Counted from the first letter of the stretch, positions 23,901 to 36,100 are shown. The stretch: 64,000 nucleotides of DNA from Apostichopus japonicus (GCF_037975245.1 NC_092568.1:37045001-37109000); one strand, 5' to 3'. The notes: generated from the sequence alone by a model not told the origin. Made by a program: numbers and translations.

Positions 23901-25155
23901 ATACATAACTCATATTTATTTAAACATAAATATTAATATTTAATTTAGACACAGCTCTGTGATTGCCTTTTCAAAAGTTATATTTACTGTAGGCGTAACA
24001 TGTAGTTACATTTACATCTAGAGTAAATTTCATTCCAGCGTACACTAAGTCAATAGCCAATAAATAAGCCAATAGATAAAACAGCACTCTCCACCGAGAT
24101 AAATGTAATATGTGGCAAGCTAAATTTTGCAAGTCATTGAAGAATATATGCAATGCTGTACTGTGGTAATAAATATTAATAATGAAATTAGACACACCTC
24201 TGTGACTGCCCTATTCAAAATGTATATTTGCTGTATGCGCAACAGTTACAACTATATACATCTTAAGTAAAGTTCATTCCAACGTGCGCTTAGTCAATAG
24301 CCAATAGATAAGCCAATAGATAAAACAGCATTTTCCACAGAGATAAACGTAATATGAGGCAAGCTAATTGAAGCGTGTTTACAATGCTGTACTGTGGCAG
24401 GCTTACCAAAAATGTATTTATATTATATTAACCAGACAGCAAAAAGAAAAATAACAGTGGTTTCCAAGACTTCTTTTATCAAATGTACTTCTGCTTGTTC
24501 ACCCGAAATAGCTCTTGTAATAATGTGCTGATTTCTGTTATGAGATATCATGTTTAAAAGGTTTTCAGAGTTTGACTGCTGGTGACCCAGATGATATTTG
24601 ACCTACATCAAAAACAATTGAGTTTATCTATTCAATGTAACGAATCCGCATTCCAAGTATAAAAAATATCCATGCTTCCTAACTTGACATATTGTGTTTA
24701 CAAAGTTTTCAAAATGTTTACCTCTGGTGACCTCAGATGACCTTGATCTCCACCAAAAAACAATTGCGGCGTTCTTTTGTCATCGAAACCAATTAATGAT
24801 GCCATCCAAAGAAAGTAGCTTAGGCCTGTAGTTGAACTACTGGGCAGAGAAGTGCAAATATTATATTACTGGAAATTGATGACGACTGGGTAGGACTACG
24901 AGTTGTAAGAAATATTAATCTTAGGCCTACAGTGAATACGGTCAAACCTTAGACCTATGCCTAGGTCATTGGAAATAATCGGTATTAATAAAGAGGCTAA
25001 AAACGTATACTGACGGCACGCTCCATACCCATTTCTTTATCTTCTCTATTTCGTTGGCTCCCATCTTGTAAAGTTGACTTCAATGTTTGAAATGAATCAA
25101 GGAGTTGTGCTTTATCAACATCGGTCGAAGCTGATGCTCCGTCAACCTGAGCCAT
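14858..25155 (-). CDS. SELENOL: Selenoprotein L-like protein, copy B (U-P-P-U variant; terminal exon unresolved)
   Basis: Coding exons in transcript order are 25155-25011, 23294-23228, 22345-22246, 20584-20463, 19335-19098, 17717-17586 and 14965-14858, totalling 912 nt or 304 codons in one frame. It mirrors copy A exon for exon. The fourth exon is 6 nt shorter, an in-frame loss. The two UGA codons are at codons 169 and 172. The intervening codon is CCG where copy A has TCG, so the motif is U-P-P-U. The seventh exon supplies the C-terminal strand and helix of the fold (GGDIILDKDGNFVFVHCG, then SPVDQLIETLK), matching the end of PRXL2-type proteins. It ends in phase 0 at donor GTGAGT, so at least one more exon with the stop codon and 3' UTR lies between 12,790 and 14,857. 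Three possible acceptors there have good pyrimidine tracts (before 14598, 14115 and 13694) and would add 14, 3 or 14 codons including stop; none is proven. Confidence 0.83.
15380..15690. repeat. Dispersed TGACCTTTGACC-type repeat
   Basis: Landmarks are GATCTTTGACCTCTACT, CTTGCACTCACCAAGCTGGA, TTCAACAAAGATGTACTTTT, GAGTTATCGCGGTCACA and CATTCCAAGTATGAA. The same series recurs at 30,370-30,800 and in part at 7,375-7,600 and 24,555-24,790. Non-coding middle-repetitive family. Confidence 0.7.
16255..16800. repeat. Two-unit tandem duplication of 281 bp
   Basis: AGACTGCCTTGAGCTGGTAA occurs at about 16,270 and again 281 bp later. Both units run through the same ACACGTTGTTGCACACGTAG block and end at GCATGCCAATAGACAA followed by a C-rich tract. 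No coding content. Confidence 0.8.
19098..19335 (-). CDS. SELENOL: Sec-encoding exon of SELENOL copy B
   Basis: Same acceptor and donor as the copy A exon and the same 238-nt length. TGA occurs at 19265-19263 and 19256-19254, with CCC CCG between. The flanks LLVLLRHSQ and RQHLSALQ are unchanged. Retention of both UGA codons in a diverged paralogue supports translation as selenocysteine over decay. Confidence 0.87.
20041..20228. mobile_element. Probable MITE fragment in SELENOL copy B intron
   Basis: The right end CTCTGGCTATGCCGCTGG and a left end near 19,913 (CAGGTACGTAGCCAG) look like inverted termini of the CAGGCGCGTAGCC element class seen at 56,048. In copy A only the left end remains (about 3,098-3,112) next to the SINE. 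Confidence 0.4.
22566..22904 (+). mobile_element. tRNA-derived SINE with (ATA)n tail, present only in copy B
   Basis: The head has an A-box-like GGTCAAGTGGTTAGGGC and a B-box-like GGTGCGAGCCC. The body ends in GCGCTATATAAATAACGG and then (AAT)n. Copy A at about 5,765 has the uninterrupted empty site (CCCACATGTAACAACTG), so this is a clean insertion after the duplication. It lies in the intron between the exons at 23228 and 22345 of SELENOL copy B. Confidence 0.85.
23370..23462. repeat. (TA)n microsatellite in SELENOL copy B intron
   Basis: TA-rich repeat with TACAGCTATATA interruptions; shorter than its copy A counterpart. Confidence 0.9.
23925..24400. repeat. Two-unit tandem repeat of about 240 bp in the first intron, copy B
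   Basis: Counterpart of the copy A array at 6,740-7,200. The first unit keeps the CTCTGTGATTGCCTTTTC segment that copy A has lost from its first unit. Confidence 0.75.
24555..24790. repeat. Partial TGACCTTTGACC-type repeat, copy B
   Basis: Copy B counterpart of the 7,375-7,600 block. Confidence 0.55.
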
Positions 25156-26074
25156 GTTAATTTACTACCCAGATATACAGGCAGCTGTTTTCTCATTCGT
25201 GATAGTTCACAATAAGGACTGACACTGCTGTCCTGGTCTTCTCTTTGGACTTTGCTACCTAGAGAATGAAAGAACCAATGACGCACGTATTTAGCTGTTA
25301 GTCAACCGTGACTAATCAGCCGATACATATGTACATGGTATCAATTTAACTTCATAAAACACTTAAGTTACACATCAGTGTTTCATCTGATGCACTTTGA
25401 TCATTGAGCAAAGTTCAAGAAAGCAACAACCTTGTTTAATTTGTCAAAATAGAAACATATTCTTCACCCAGGTATAATGAAAGGAATTGCGTCAGGAACA
25501 TCCAGCGGAGGAAAACGCTGGAAAAAAAGGTGGACTCATGAGGTGGGATGGTGGTGGCTGTTATGAGTTCCAAAAAATGGCGATACAACTATAGGTCATT
25601 GAAAAAGACAAAATTCGACCAACTTTCGAGAAAATCAGCCACTGAATTCATATTTCCAGAAATAAATAATAATTAGTAACCCACGCATGCTTCACCCTAC
25701 TAACATCCAATGGAACAGTAGCTCGGAGTTACTCGGGTTACATGAATCATGTAATCACTCGACCATGGCCCTATCCAGGCCTTCTTACTCTAACAGTAGG
25801 CTTCTCGTACACTCACTAAATCTAGACACAAAGTCTGCTAGAACAGCTTCCACAATGAATGATCGGTACTTGAATGGTGATCCGTTGTGCTGACTACATA
25901 ATGTGCCGAAGCAACCAAATTACTCGACATAAATTAATCAACACTTGAACATGCAACAGTAGGTCTTCTGTTCCACCTTGCGCTGTCATACTGTTTTAAC
26001 AATAGTTAAACACCAACCAGCACTAGGAATACTCCCTCCAGGACTCCAGAGAGTGTGGAACCGAGTCCTACACA

Positions 26075-26980
26075 CAGGGGGGAACTGGGTCTTAAAACCG
26101 GCCCGGGCATTTTTCACCTAGACCGGCCCATTATTCATTGATATGTTACTAAGTACTAGTGATCGCCGTCCTGGGGGAGGGGTCCAAGGGGAGGGAGATT
26201 TTTTTTGAAGTTAAGGCATGCCTAGATTCAAAATGGTGCTATATTTCTAAATTTTGTAGGTTATACAATAATACTTTAAAAAAAGACCCAAACATAATTC
26301 CAGAAGCAACACTCGATTAAACTGAGGAAAGTTTAAAACGTTAACAAAAATAGGCGAAAAAAATTATGTTTTAGACTGGATTTTAATTAGTTTATCAAGC
26401 ATTTTTGTGACAACGTGCTTCATAAAATTGAGAAACACCTAAATAAAATCCACTAAAACATATATGTTTAATAACACGAGTATAATGTCATGTCTACGAG
26501 AGTAGGAGCCTACGCAGTTCGCTGCTTCTGACAGCCACACCATCAATAATAATGTTAATGTCAAGTTTGACCAAGATCCTTTTTTTCCACAGACATCAAT
26601 ATGAACGCCTCCAGATGTTCTTGTGTCATTTTACTTCTCAACGGTATTATATTCTCTTCAAGGCAGAGAAAGAACGTTCACATGCCACTTGTGACACAGG
26701 TAGCGTTACCAGCAGATTGTAGGCAAGCCCAATGCTCTTGTAAGCATCGGTGAAAAGGTTCAACTTGAGGAGCACCTTGTAGCAGCAGAGATCGAGGACA
26801 GTCTGTACATGACTAATTCCCACACTTAAAAATGTATTTCTACACAGCCCGTCTGTATATTCTATTAACTACTCTGAAAATGGGCTGTAAATTGTACCAG
26901 GCTCCCCATCCCACCGGCCCATCGGGCCACCGGCCCACCGGGCATTGCCCAAGTGCCCGTGTGGCCAGTCCGCCACTGCG
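26075..26980 (-). mobile_element. hAT-like DNA transposon remnant, copy B
   Basis: Counterpart of 8,866-9,695. The left end starts CAGGGGGGAACTGG, and the inverse of the right end is CAGTGGCGGACTGG. The transposase fragment at 26,640-26,824 (minus) reads GLAYNLLVTLPVSQ and VACERSFSALKRI, then a stop codon not present in copy A, so copy B has decayed independently. Confidence 0.68.
26640..26824 (-). pseudogene. hAT transposase C-terminal fragment, copy B
   Basis: Same domain fragment as in copy A, ending at an in-frame stop immediately after LKRI. Confidence 0.7.
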
Positions 26981-28148
26981 ACTACACAGCACCTCCATCC
27001 GTCTCATCAACATCCACAGCACCATTAAATTCACCTCTGATTACTCTCACCAACATTTTAACTTCCTCGATGTGACTGTTCGCAAGGAGCACGGTTCTCT
27101 CTCTATTGACATATACACCAAGCCCACAGACACCCACCAGTATCTCCATTCTTCTAGCTACTATCCCCGCCACTGCAAGTCTGGAATTGCCGTACAGTCA
27201 AGCACTTCGTCTTCTTCGCATATGTTCTAACAATTCCTATTTCATTCGTCATACAGATGTTTAGGAAAAACACCTTACTGCCAGGGGCCATAGTGCCAGA
27301 AGAGTGCGTGAAGCCATTCAAAGAGTTCGCTCCCTATCCAGATCATCTACATTGGCAGTGAAGGACAAAAAGATGCATCGTCTGCAGCCACCACATTATG
27401 GAATCCAATTCCATCACCAGCCACAGCACCCAACTCACACACAAGACTAAGGGTCACATCACTTGCACAACCTCTTTTGTCATATACCTCATTTCTTGTA
27501 GAGTTTGTGGCATCTAGTATGTTGGTGAAACCAAAACCATTCTTAAGAAGCGGTTACATGGTCACAGGTCCACAGTCAATACCATGAAGACTGAGACCTT
27601 GGAGAACACTTTAACCTTCCCAACCATACCATTAATGACATGTACCTACAGGGGATTAAATCCTTAAGTAGCCGTCCTGACCTAGCACCAATCAGTAGAG
27701 AGAGACTCTGGATGCAACGCCTTCGCACCATTCAACCTCATGGGCTCATCATTCAGGAAGGACATGGCAAATCTTTCTTCTGCTCCCCCTTAAATCTCTT
27801 CTTATACCCCCTGCCACCCCTCTTCTCATAGCTCTCTTCCACCCCTCCCCCCCCCCTCCAAAACTTTCTGTTTTTGTCCTTCTCTAGTTAATTCCCTACC
27901 CTCTTCCCTTTACCCTCTCCTTGTCCCCCTACAGTTTATCTCCGACCTCTCCTCTTCCCCATGTTGGTTTCTTTCTTCTCTCCATCCCCTGTCTACTAAT
28001 CCTCTTACATCTAACTCCTTGTGTTCACCCTGCTCATTAGCCTGTCTGTATTCTGTGCGTGTATTTTTCACCTATGTTACTTGTCATTCAGCCTCTGAAG
28101 AAGATCCTGGTAGGATCGAAACGTCAGTCCAACTTACGTTTACACATA
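26981..28148 (+). pseudogene. Penelope-like retroelement relic, copy B
   Basis: Near-identical to 9,696-10,862. It has the same FNFLDVTV and YTKPTDTHQYLH edge of the reverse transcriptase, the same interrupted GIY-YIG segment (SFVIYLISCRVCG, stop, YVGET) and the same ERLWMQRLRTIQPHGL end. Shared stops and frameshifts show that it was already dead before the segmental duplication. Confidence 0.8.
28095..28141 (+). ncRNA. Hammerhead-like motif, copy B
   Basis: Sequence identical to the copy A motif at 10,815-10,861, with the same extra A and the same unpaired stem I position. Confidence 0.33.
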
Positions 28149-28693
28149 ACATATTGTTGTTTTCTCAACAACAGAATTTATCAGGTCTTTGTTAGGGCTC
28201 CCTCTATTTTAACTGATTTAATTTAATAATCTCCGAGAGTAAGACCTAAATCGGAGATTTGATTCCATGTTCCCTTAATGGTGCTTCTAGGGCAAAAGTT
28301 CAGATATGTGATGGATGGCTCCTGGTTGGGTTGCTCGATATTTTCACAGAAGTTGGACCCGTCTGTCTTTTGCAAATTTTTAAGTGTGTCCTACATTTTC
28401 TCAAAATCAGTAAATCAAGTCTGTTAACAGAATCTTATATCTTCACAATGGTGAACATTTCTGTGAATTTGTAATGCATTTTATCAAAAGTAGAAGTTTG
28501 CTTATGTTTCTTATTGAATCGTCAGTTGGAGACATGAATGGAGAACCACCATGAGAACTTCAGGACAGATATTGCGGCAGCCAAAGTTCAGAAGGAGTAG
28601 AACGACGTAAGCGTGAACATGAGACGTCAACCGATGGCTTAGCCATCGGGTCACGAGTTTACACCAAGAAAGAAAACTAAGAGGCCGAAATAA

Positions 28694-28833
28694 ATTACAA
28701 TATTTTGGGATGGTACTCCATATGGAGTTTTTGGGCGTCCTTATCCGGAAGGTGACGTGTATGTAGTTGAGCTTCTCATAGATGATGGCAGCACAAAGAC
28801 ATTGCATGGAAGAGACTTGATCGACTCTAAATC
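28694..28833 (+). pseudogene. Unidentified exon-like coding piece, copy B
   Basis: The open frame ITIFWDGTPYGVFGRPYPEG continues to VYVVELLIDDGSTKTLHGRD and ends at a good donor (TC then GTGAGT). A stop (TAA, 28,691) lies just upstream where copy A has TTA and reads on. The pattern of aromatic residues followed by DDGS and a basic segment suggests a small beta-barrel (Tudor- or chromo-like) fold, but this is only an impression. I do not recognise the family. Confidence 0.4.
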
Positions 28834-28937
28834 GTGAGTAGAGACCTCGTTTCTGGTTCACAGTCAATCCCTGAACCAGACTGAAGTGGTACAGAAAGTC
28901 ACAAATCTAACGACAATGATGTTCTGGGTGCTGACTG

Positions 28938-29267
28938 GTGGTCACCTGTCAACCATCTTATACGGACCACAGAATGTGGGGAAAAGACGAGGACGATGAC
29001 ATAGATAACATTTTCAGTTCAGATGGTACTGTAAATTCCGATGAATCACCTTCACGGGTGAGCAATCAACAAGATGTTACTGATAAGGATGATGTCACTG
29101 AAGCATCTAAACTTGGCAGTGTCCATGGGGCTCTAGGAGTAGCAATATCCTCTGTTGTTTCAGATGATGATGAAAATTGGAGACGGAATGCCAGCCGTTC
29201 CTCCATACGAAAAACAGGAGTGTACTCCAATCCTGGTAAACTTTCGAGATCAGCGATACAGCAATAA
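28938..29267 (+). pseudogene. Unidentified acidic coding relic, copy B
   Basis: Longer version of the copy A relic. It reads GKDEDDDIDNIFSSDGTVNS, SRVSNQQDVTDKDDV and ISSVVSDDDENWRRNASRSS, and ends GKLSRSAIQQ-stop. The likely exon start is near the AG at 28,970-28,971, just before ATGTGGGG. It may be a downstream exon of the same unidentified gene as 28,694-28,833. Family unknown. Confidence 0.4.
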
Positions 29268-30014
29268 CTCCAGTCATGGCAAATAGATCGCACTGTTTTG
29301 GCGAACATTTCTCAAACTAAACTCTTCTGACACAAATGCTTTCCAGAAACTGATAGTTACCATAGCTAGGAGCCTAGGGCAGCTTACTAGCTCAAACGAA
29401 CCAATTTTCTAGTTTGAGAGTTTTGTGATTCAAGCATTTAACTACTATTCATGTTATAACAAAATAATGTCGATTACGCCAAAATGTGTTATGACAATTA
29501 CACAAGAATTGTAGTTTGATGCTGTCTTAAGTAACGAGTATACCCTGAATATTATATGGTGATCTGCTTAATCGGAATTCTTCGTAATAATTGGTTCATC
29601 TCTGCCGAACGATAAGCGGCAAAAATGAGAATGTATGCGGAATGACGATAGCCAGCTTTGTTAGAAAACGACGAACACGTCTATGGTGAACATAAAAACT
29701 GCCACCGTTACATATGGCAGTGATGGTTAAGGTCATTTTTGTCAGTTTAACTGGCGTTATGGACGGTGCGTCATCACTCACCGGCAGCATTCCATCCCCA
29801 GAAACAATGCCACTTTTTAGAACAAGGTTTTGACCCAAGTATCGCGCAGATTTGTGCAGAGATTTGGGGTCACCTCCAATTTAAGTCGTCTCGATTAAAC
29901 GTCTGTGAATGTGTTGAGTTACTTAAGTATCTCTATTGAAAAAAGGGCTAACGAACGTGTTAACCCTGCCAGCAAATCAGCTGTCACCCTTTAATAATTG
30001 TCATTAATGAATGA

Positions 30015-32840
30015 GAGCTCTACATGACATTGTTTATACATCGTAAAATATTGTCACTACTGCCAAAGTAAAAGTCATCTAGAATTAATCACAGAGAAAA
30101 AGGCCAACTTTATGACCATTTAGGACCCCTTGAGCCACCTTTTCTTCTTTTCCACCACTTGAGATAACCTGTCGACCCCTCGAAGCTCGCAAGTGGAAGG
30201 CCCTGAGCCCGAGTGTGTTTTAAGCAAGACTTTCCTGGAATACTGTGTTTTGTTGAAGACCTAAAGAGCCAATTCACAAACTAAACAGAACTTGATTAAT
30301 CCGGTCATTGTCCAATCCAATCATTGCATTGGAGAATTCACAGATTAATTGTAGCTTTAATTTTGGAGTTATCATGTTTGAAAGGGTTCATACTTTTAAC
30401 ACCTGTTGACCTCTACCAATTCATAGGGTTCTTGCACTCACCAAGCTACATACAAAGTATGATATTTAAACACAGATGCACTTCTTGAGTTGTGTTTTCC
30501 ACATTTTTGAGTTAAATGTTGACAGCATTGACCTTTGACCACCAATTTCAAAAGGGTTCTTGTACTCACCAAGCTGGATCTGCATACCATGTATAAAGTT
30601 CAACAAAGATATACTTTTCAAGTTATGCTGCTTTCAAAGTTTTCAGACTTTGACTTGGGATGTTGACCCCAAATGACCATTGATCTTCACAGAAAAAACA
30701 TTGGGTACTTGTACTCGATAAAACGGATTCACATGCCAAGTACGAAGTTGACCCACCATAGACTTTTTCAGTTACGGTGATTACAAGCAAAGTGTCACAA
30801 GCACAAACAGAAACACACACATACACAACATCACCATCGAAAAGATTTCCTTCTGCCTCCAGCAAGGAATCAATAAAGGCAAAATACAACCAGAGAGGAA
30901 ACAATTGACTTGGTAATGAGTCACAACTTTAATCAAAATATCTGATTTAAAAGAGGGAATGTACAAAGAGATGACATAAAGGTCACTCTTCCTCTCTTCC
31001 AAATATCAAACAAGATATAAAAGACGAATCCATTCAGAGGTTATCAGTCTCCTTAATAATCGTAACAACAGTGATATAACTCTGGTTGTATCGGGAGTCT
31101 CCATACCTGTGTTCAATTCAGTTGGCTGAGAGAGAAAACATGCAACATATACTTCAAAACCCGCCTGATCGTTGAATATAATTAACATTACCAAATAACT
31201 CCCAAATAACATTACTTACAAAAAAACTGACCATTACTGTTTCACCCATAATTGATCCATCAATTCCACACCCTCTTTCCTCCATGCTTTTTTATTCACA
31301 CTATTCCCTCTCGTTTTTTAAAATCATATGCTTATGGGGAAAAACAGAAACTTCTTAGGGATTTAAAAACATCATGTTGCTTTAAGATTGATAAATATTT
31401 ACATAGTGTAGACATGATACGTCAAATGAGGTATTGCCTTAGAAGAAAATCAAATGGATTAAACATACATGACACCCTACCATTTTTAAAGGCAACCCAT
31501 GGGTAGATATAAGTAACAAAGTAGTGCAGCCCATCTCCAATGTTTGATGACAGATATGTTACATTTTTAAGTTGTGACATACATGTACCAAAAAAAGTGA
31601 ACTAAAAATACAAAAAGTGTGAAGGGCATCAGGAAAACTTCAAAATATACTTGAAGATTTTGCAACGAAAGTTAAAACAAAACATTTTCTTTACAACTTG
31701 CAGTCTTGTACGGAAGGAGACATTACAGATTTTTTCCCATAGAAATTTGAAGCATTTTACCCAACGACAGTTTCCTCATTAATATTCAGAATACCATTGA
31801 TTTATAAGGAACAATTTTCTTTCCAAAACCTGAAACCATAATAATCTTTGGCAATTTTATTTCTCAAAGTAAAAGTGAAAAAATGAACTGACATGGTCAA
31901 CAGTAACTTACTTAAAAGAATATTTTGGGCAAATGGAGAAAGAGTTGAACAAAAATTCAAGTTGCAAAGAAATAAAAGTATCACTCAGCAGGAAGTCGAG
32001 GCATTTGTAAAATGTATGATGGTTACTTTGCAGCACTAATGGCTTACGACACTGCAATATCATAAGAGACAGTCTCAAATCTAAATCAGTTGACTGTGAT
32101 GTTTGTACTTATAAGAAAAGTCACCCACGGTAGAGATCCTGGCACAAGAACCAAACTACTTAATCCACTCTCAGTCCCTTTTACAGTGAGACTTCAATCA
32201 TAGGATCATGAGAATTTATAACAAATGTACAATGCAGGAAAATAAGCAAGTACTACGGTGTGGTGTTCTTATTAACTTTACAAGAGTTCACATCAGTGGA
32301 GCAAGATATCTAATACTATACAGCAGTTTCATTGCTTCCTTAGAATCATGCTAAGCCATATCCATGAAATTTGTCTACCTGGTGTGCCGATATGAAAGCC
32401 CTGTGCAGATAGATATATCTGTGATGTTTCCTTCAAGCAAACCCCCTTTGTAAAAAGAGATAAAGAAGACAATTCCACAGAAGATACTCTTGAGATGCAA
32501 AATTTTCTGACCCATAAGCCAAAGGTCAACCAATCACAGAACACAGAACTAAATCTAGTAATTTTACGATACACATCAAACTATAAAAGCAAGACACCTG
32601 GTTGACATCACCAATGATAAATCTTTTACAATAATTTTTACTGTCAGTAAGAGATCCCACAACAAACTCACTGTGGCCTACAACACCCACGAATCCTTTG
32701 CTCGCTCAATCCAAAATTTCTCATCTCTTTTTTTTTTGTCCTTCAAAATTTGTATAAAAGTAAGGATAATGCAAAGCTATGTCTACTAAACTGTACAAGA
32801 CCACCTGTTAGGAGGCAGAGTGATGAATGTAGAGGGCGCT
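30015..32840. other. Intergenic sequence and 3' UTR of the HNRNPUL1-like gene
   Basis: No coding feature. The stretch 30,370-30,800 is a dispersed repeat. Minus-strand AATAAA signals occur near 31,289 and 31,857 and could serve the gene whose stop is at 32,841; I cannot choose between them. Confidence 0.45.
30370..30800. repeat. Dispersed TGACCTTTGACC-type repeat (about three partial units)
   Basis: Successive units share TTCTTGCACTCACCAAGCT or TTCTTGTACTCACCAAGCT, AACAAAGATATACTTTT and TGACCCCAAATGACCATTGA. This is the most complete array of the family in the window. Confidence 0.7.
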
Positions 32841-33176
32841 CTACCGTCCCTGACTGTAACTGCCGGTGTTACTGCTACCGCTGTTGTAGCTGTTGTAGTA
32901 GTTGGCGTATGGGTTGTAGGATTGGTTGGACGCCTGCTGCTGTTGCTGGTAGTACTGTTGGTACTGCTGCTGCTGATACTGCTGTTGTGAGTATTGGTTC
33001 TGCTGACCGCTGGTGCCATACTGGTTGCCGTAGTCATAGTTACCCGAGTAACCCTGGGAACCGTAGGTACCGGTGTTGGCGGCCTGGTTGCTGGAACTGT
33101 ACCCTCCGCTATTGTAGTTGCCGCTACCTGATTGGCCATAGCTGCTACTGTTACGGTTCTGGTTATATCCGGATCC
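32841..33176 (-). CDS. HNRNPUL1: Exon 16: Q/Y/G-rich C-terminus and stop
   Basis: 112 codons including TAG at 32,841-32,843. It has prion-like composition, with [11 protein letters not shown] and [18 protein letters not shown]. The plus-strand open frames over it are shadows. Confidence 0.93.
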   Translation of the reverse strand, partial: GSGYNQNRNSSSYGQSGSGNYNSGGYSSSNQAANTGTYGSQGYSGNYDYGNQYGTSGQQNQYSQQQYQQQQYQQYYQQQQQASNQSYNPYANYYNSYNSGSSNTGSYSQGR

Positions 33177-36100
33177 CTACAGGGAAAAAAGGATCAAGAA
33201 GAGAGGCGCGTGTCATCATTTGAACAGCATTTTGGGGGCAATAATTACATTCATGACCATAGCTGTATCACAGTAAAATTACAGACCAATGATTGCAAGT
33301 CAAAAAATACTTTTCAGATAGAATAACTGTTGGTGGCACTTTCTTTGTGGACTTGTAGCATATAGTTCTTATCATTCCCATCACTTTTGGAACTGTCAAC
33401 TGTTCCACAGACTGATGCTAATACAGGGCAAATGATTAGATAGCCTTCCTTGTAAAATATACTCCTCATATGCAACAGAATATTAAAAAGTCACTCCCCT
33501 GCCCAGTCAAGCAGCTTAAAGTTAGCTTGTAAGATTCTTGTCAGTCAAATATAAGTTTCAGTAACCAGAACATTATTAAAACATCACTCTGCTGCCCAGT
33601 CAAGCAGCTTAAAGCTAGCTTGTAAGATTCTTGTCAGTCAAATACCAGTTTCAGTAACCAGAACATTATTAAAAACTCACTCCGCTGTCCAGTCAAGCAG
33701 CTTAAAGTTAGCTTTTAAGATTCTTGATTCAGATTCAGACTGATGCTGATACAGGGCAGATGATTAGATAGTCTTTCTTGTAAAATCTACTCCTCATATG
33801 CAATGGAATATTAAGACTGACTCCGCTGTCCAGTCAAGCAGCTTAAAGTTAGCTTGTAAGATTCTTGTCAGTCAAATACCAGTTTCAGTAACCAGAACAT
33901 TTGCCTACTAGTTTCTTTTTTATGATGTAAATCATCCTCAACATTGATTCCTTCCTGATCAAACTGATCAAAGCCCCCTCTTCTGTCTGTACCCTACTTA
34001 TCACCTTCATGACTGGGTTTTGGGAAAAATTAGGACAATAATGAGATCTTACCCAGCAAAAGCCCAAAGTGCTGTATTTTATATAGCTGCACTGAAGTCT
34101 CTCTGTGACTTTTTGCACTTGACTCACCTGTGAACCATAACTTCCATAGTTGTGCCTGCTTCCATAACCCCCACCGCTGCTACCGCCATAACTGCTGCCA
34201 CCATAGTTACTGCCGCCATAGTTGCCTGAGCTGCTGTAATTCTTGTTGCCATAACCACCTCGAGCTCCTGAAAGAAACCAAAACAGATTTATGTTATTCT
34301 TTTAGAGTGACTTATGTATTTGAATCCAATGTCTCCTTCCCAAGAGCACATGATAATGCAAATAGACAGAGGATTAAACTTTTCCAGACTTTAACTGTTA
34401 GGACACCTTTATTCGCAAGTGAGATGGACAACGTTCAAAATCAAAACGATCTTTGGTATAGAAACATATGCAGAGTATGGACAGCACTTTTCCAGGACAT
34501 GCCAAGCATGATATATCTGCATGCCACATCAGCCAATAATTCATTGTTCACATTGTATGTAGCAATGTTCACATTGTATGTACAAAGCATGGAGCAAGTT
34601 ATGAGATTTTACCTCCTAACATACATCATAATACTACGTACGGTTCCATTAGACAAAACCTTTTGATACATGTTTTCATTTGTGTAGCAAGTTTCCCACA
34701 TTGCCCGGCAGTTTGAAAAGTTTCCCACCTTGCCCGGCAGTTTGAAAAGTTTCCCACCTTGCTCGGCAATTTGAAAAGTTTCCCACCTTGGCAGGCAGTT
34801 TTATGTGCGCCGGCAGATAAAGTATTACACTATATAGTTCTTTAACATTAAACTGCCTGAGAAGTCATACCTCGATCACGGTTATCTCTGTAGCCGCCAC
34901 CACTGCTATAGCCTCCACCGTAGTTGCCCCCATACCCTCCTCCTCTTCCACCACGGCTCTGGTAGCCACCTCTGTAGCCTCCACTGTACTGGTTGCTGTA
35001 GCCCCCACGAGGCGATCGGTTGTCGTATCTCGATCGGTTGTCACGGTTGCCCTGTCCTCCTCCACGGTTACGGTCCCTGTTGTTCCGTCTGTAGTTGGGC
35101 CCCAGTTTATCGACGCCTTCCTTGCGGTACTTCTCCACGAGCGGTTTGGCCTCGTCGAGCTCCAACTCCACAAAGTCCACCTCGTCGAAGAGCACGCCCT
35201 TCACCGGGAGTTCAAAGTTGGCTGAATATTTAACAAAAAAGATATCCCAAAGAGATTTGGGGAAAATGTTAAAATTCATTCGAGAAGGTCGACTTAACTT
35301 CTAAGCTACTTACGGAACCCCTCTACACCTACTTGCTTTTAAATACTTATAGCACAGCAAAGTACATTGTGAAACATGTTGCCAGCGGCATCAAGCCGTG
35401 CTCTTGAGTTCCCCTACCTTTCATCTCAAGAACAGCATGGTCAGGTACATCTTTCCCTTCCTCCTTGGTTCTTTTTTCAATTCTCTTCTTAAATTCCTCA
35501 TCAGTAGGAACTAAAACGATTGCTTTGCTGCTGAAACCCTCGAAAGGGCGCATTTTGCGTCTCCGTGCAGAAGGATAGACATTTGTCTGTAGGTTCATCA
35601 CAAAAGTGTGTGCAAAGGAAAAATAAACAAGACTTCTATTAATGCATCGAATCTAAGGCTCTTGCCGTATCTCTAAATAAGGGGGGCATTTGTGAGGGAG
35701 AACGGGACTCCACTCAACTGAAGCTCAGAGCCATCCTAACTTACCTGTACTGCACCTGTAAACAAGAAGAGCATATCATAACGAGGTTAATTACAATCCA
35801 AAGTCTCAAGGAACCAACAGACCATTTTCGACACCAGGCACTATCAATTTTACACTTTCTAATTATATTACAGTACTTACATAAACACTTGAGGACATGA
35901 AATGAATGAAAATTTGAAAAAAGATGTAAGTTTCTATGCAGAATCCCATATTTCATACATTTACACAATATTGTGTAAACATCATTTTCTTATTAGAAAT
36001 ACTGTCTTGTGCTGGCTTAAATCTTTATGGCTTAAGTTCATACAAAGTTACAAGAAAGTGCTCCATTCCAAGATTAATGAGTGCAATGTATGTTACTCTC

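Larger units (their letters stand above)
12790..30014. repeat. Segmental duplication, copy B (right copy)
   Basis: This is the second copy of the roughly 17.2-kb unit. The part from 17,157 to 30,014 aligns to 1-12,790. The part from 12,790 to 17,157 has no partner in the window because the matching part of copy A would lie to the left of position 1. Both copies hold the same minus-strand selenoprotein L-like gene and the same upstream mobile elements. The break lies where TTTAATAATTGT-type sequence stops matching, near 12,790 and 30,014. Confidence 0.85.

Noticed and set aside
32750-33223. Cys-rich plus-strand open frame
   Set aside because: Antisense shadow of the Q/Y-rich last exon.
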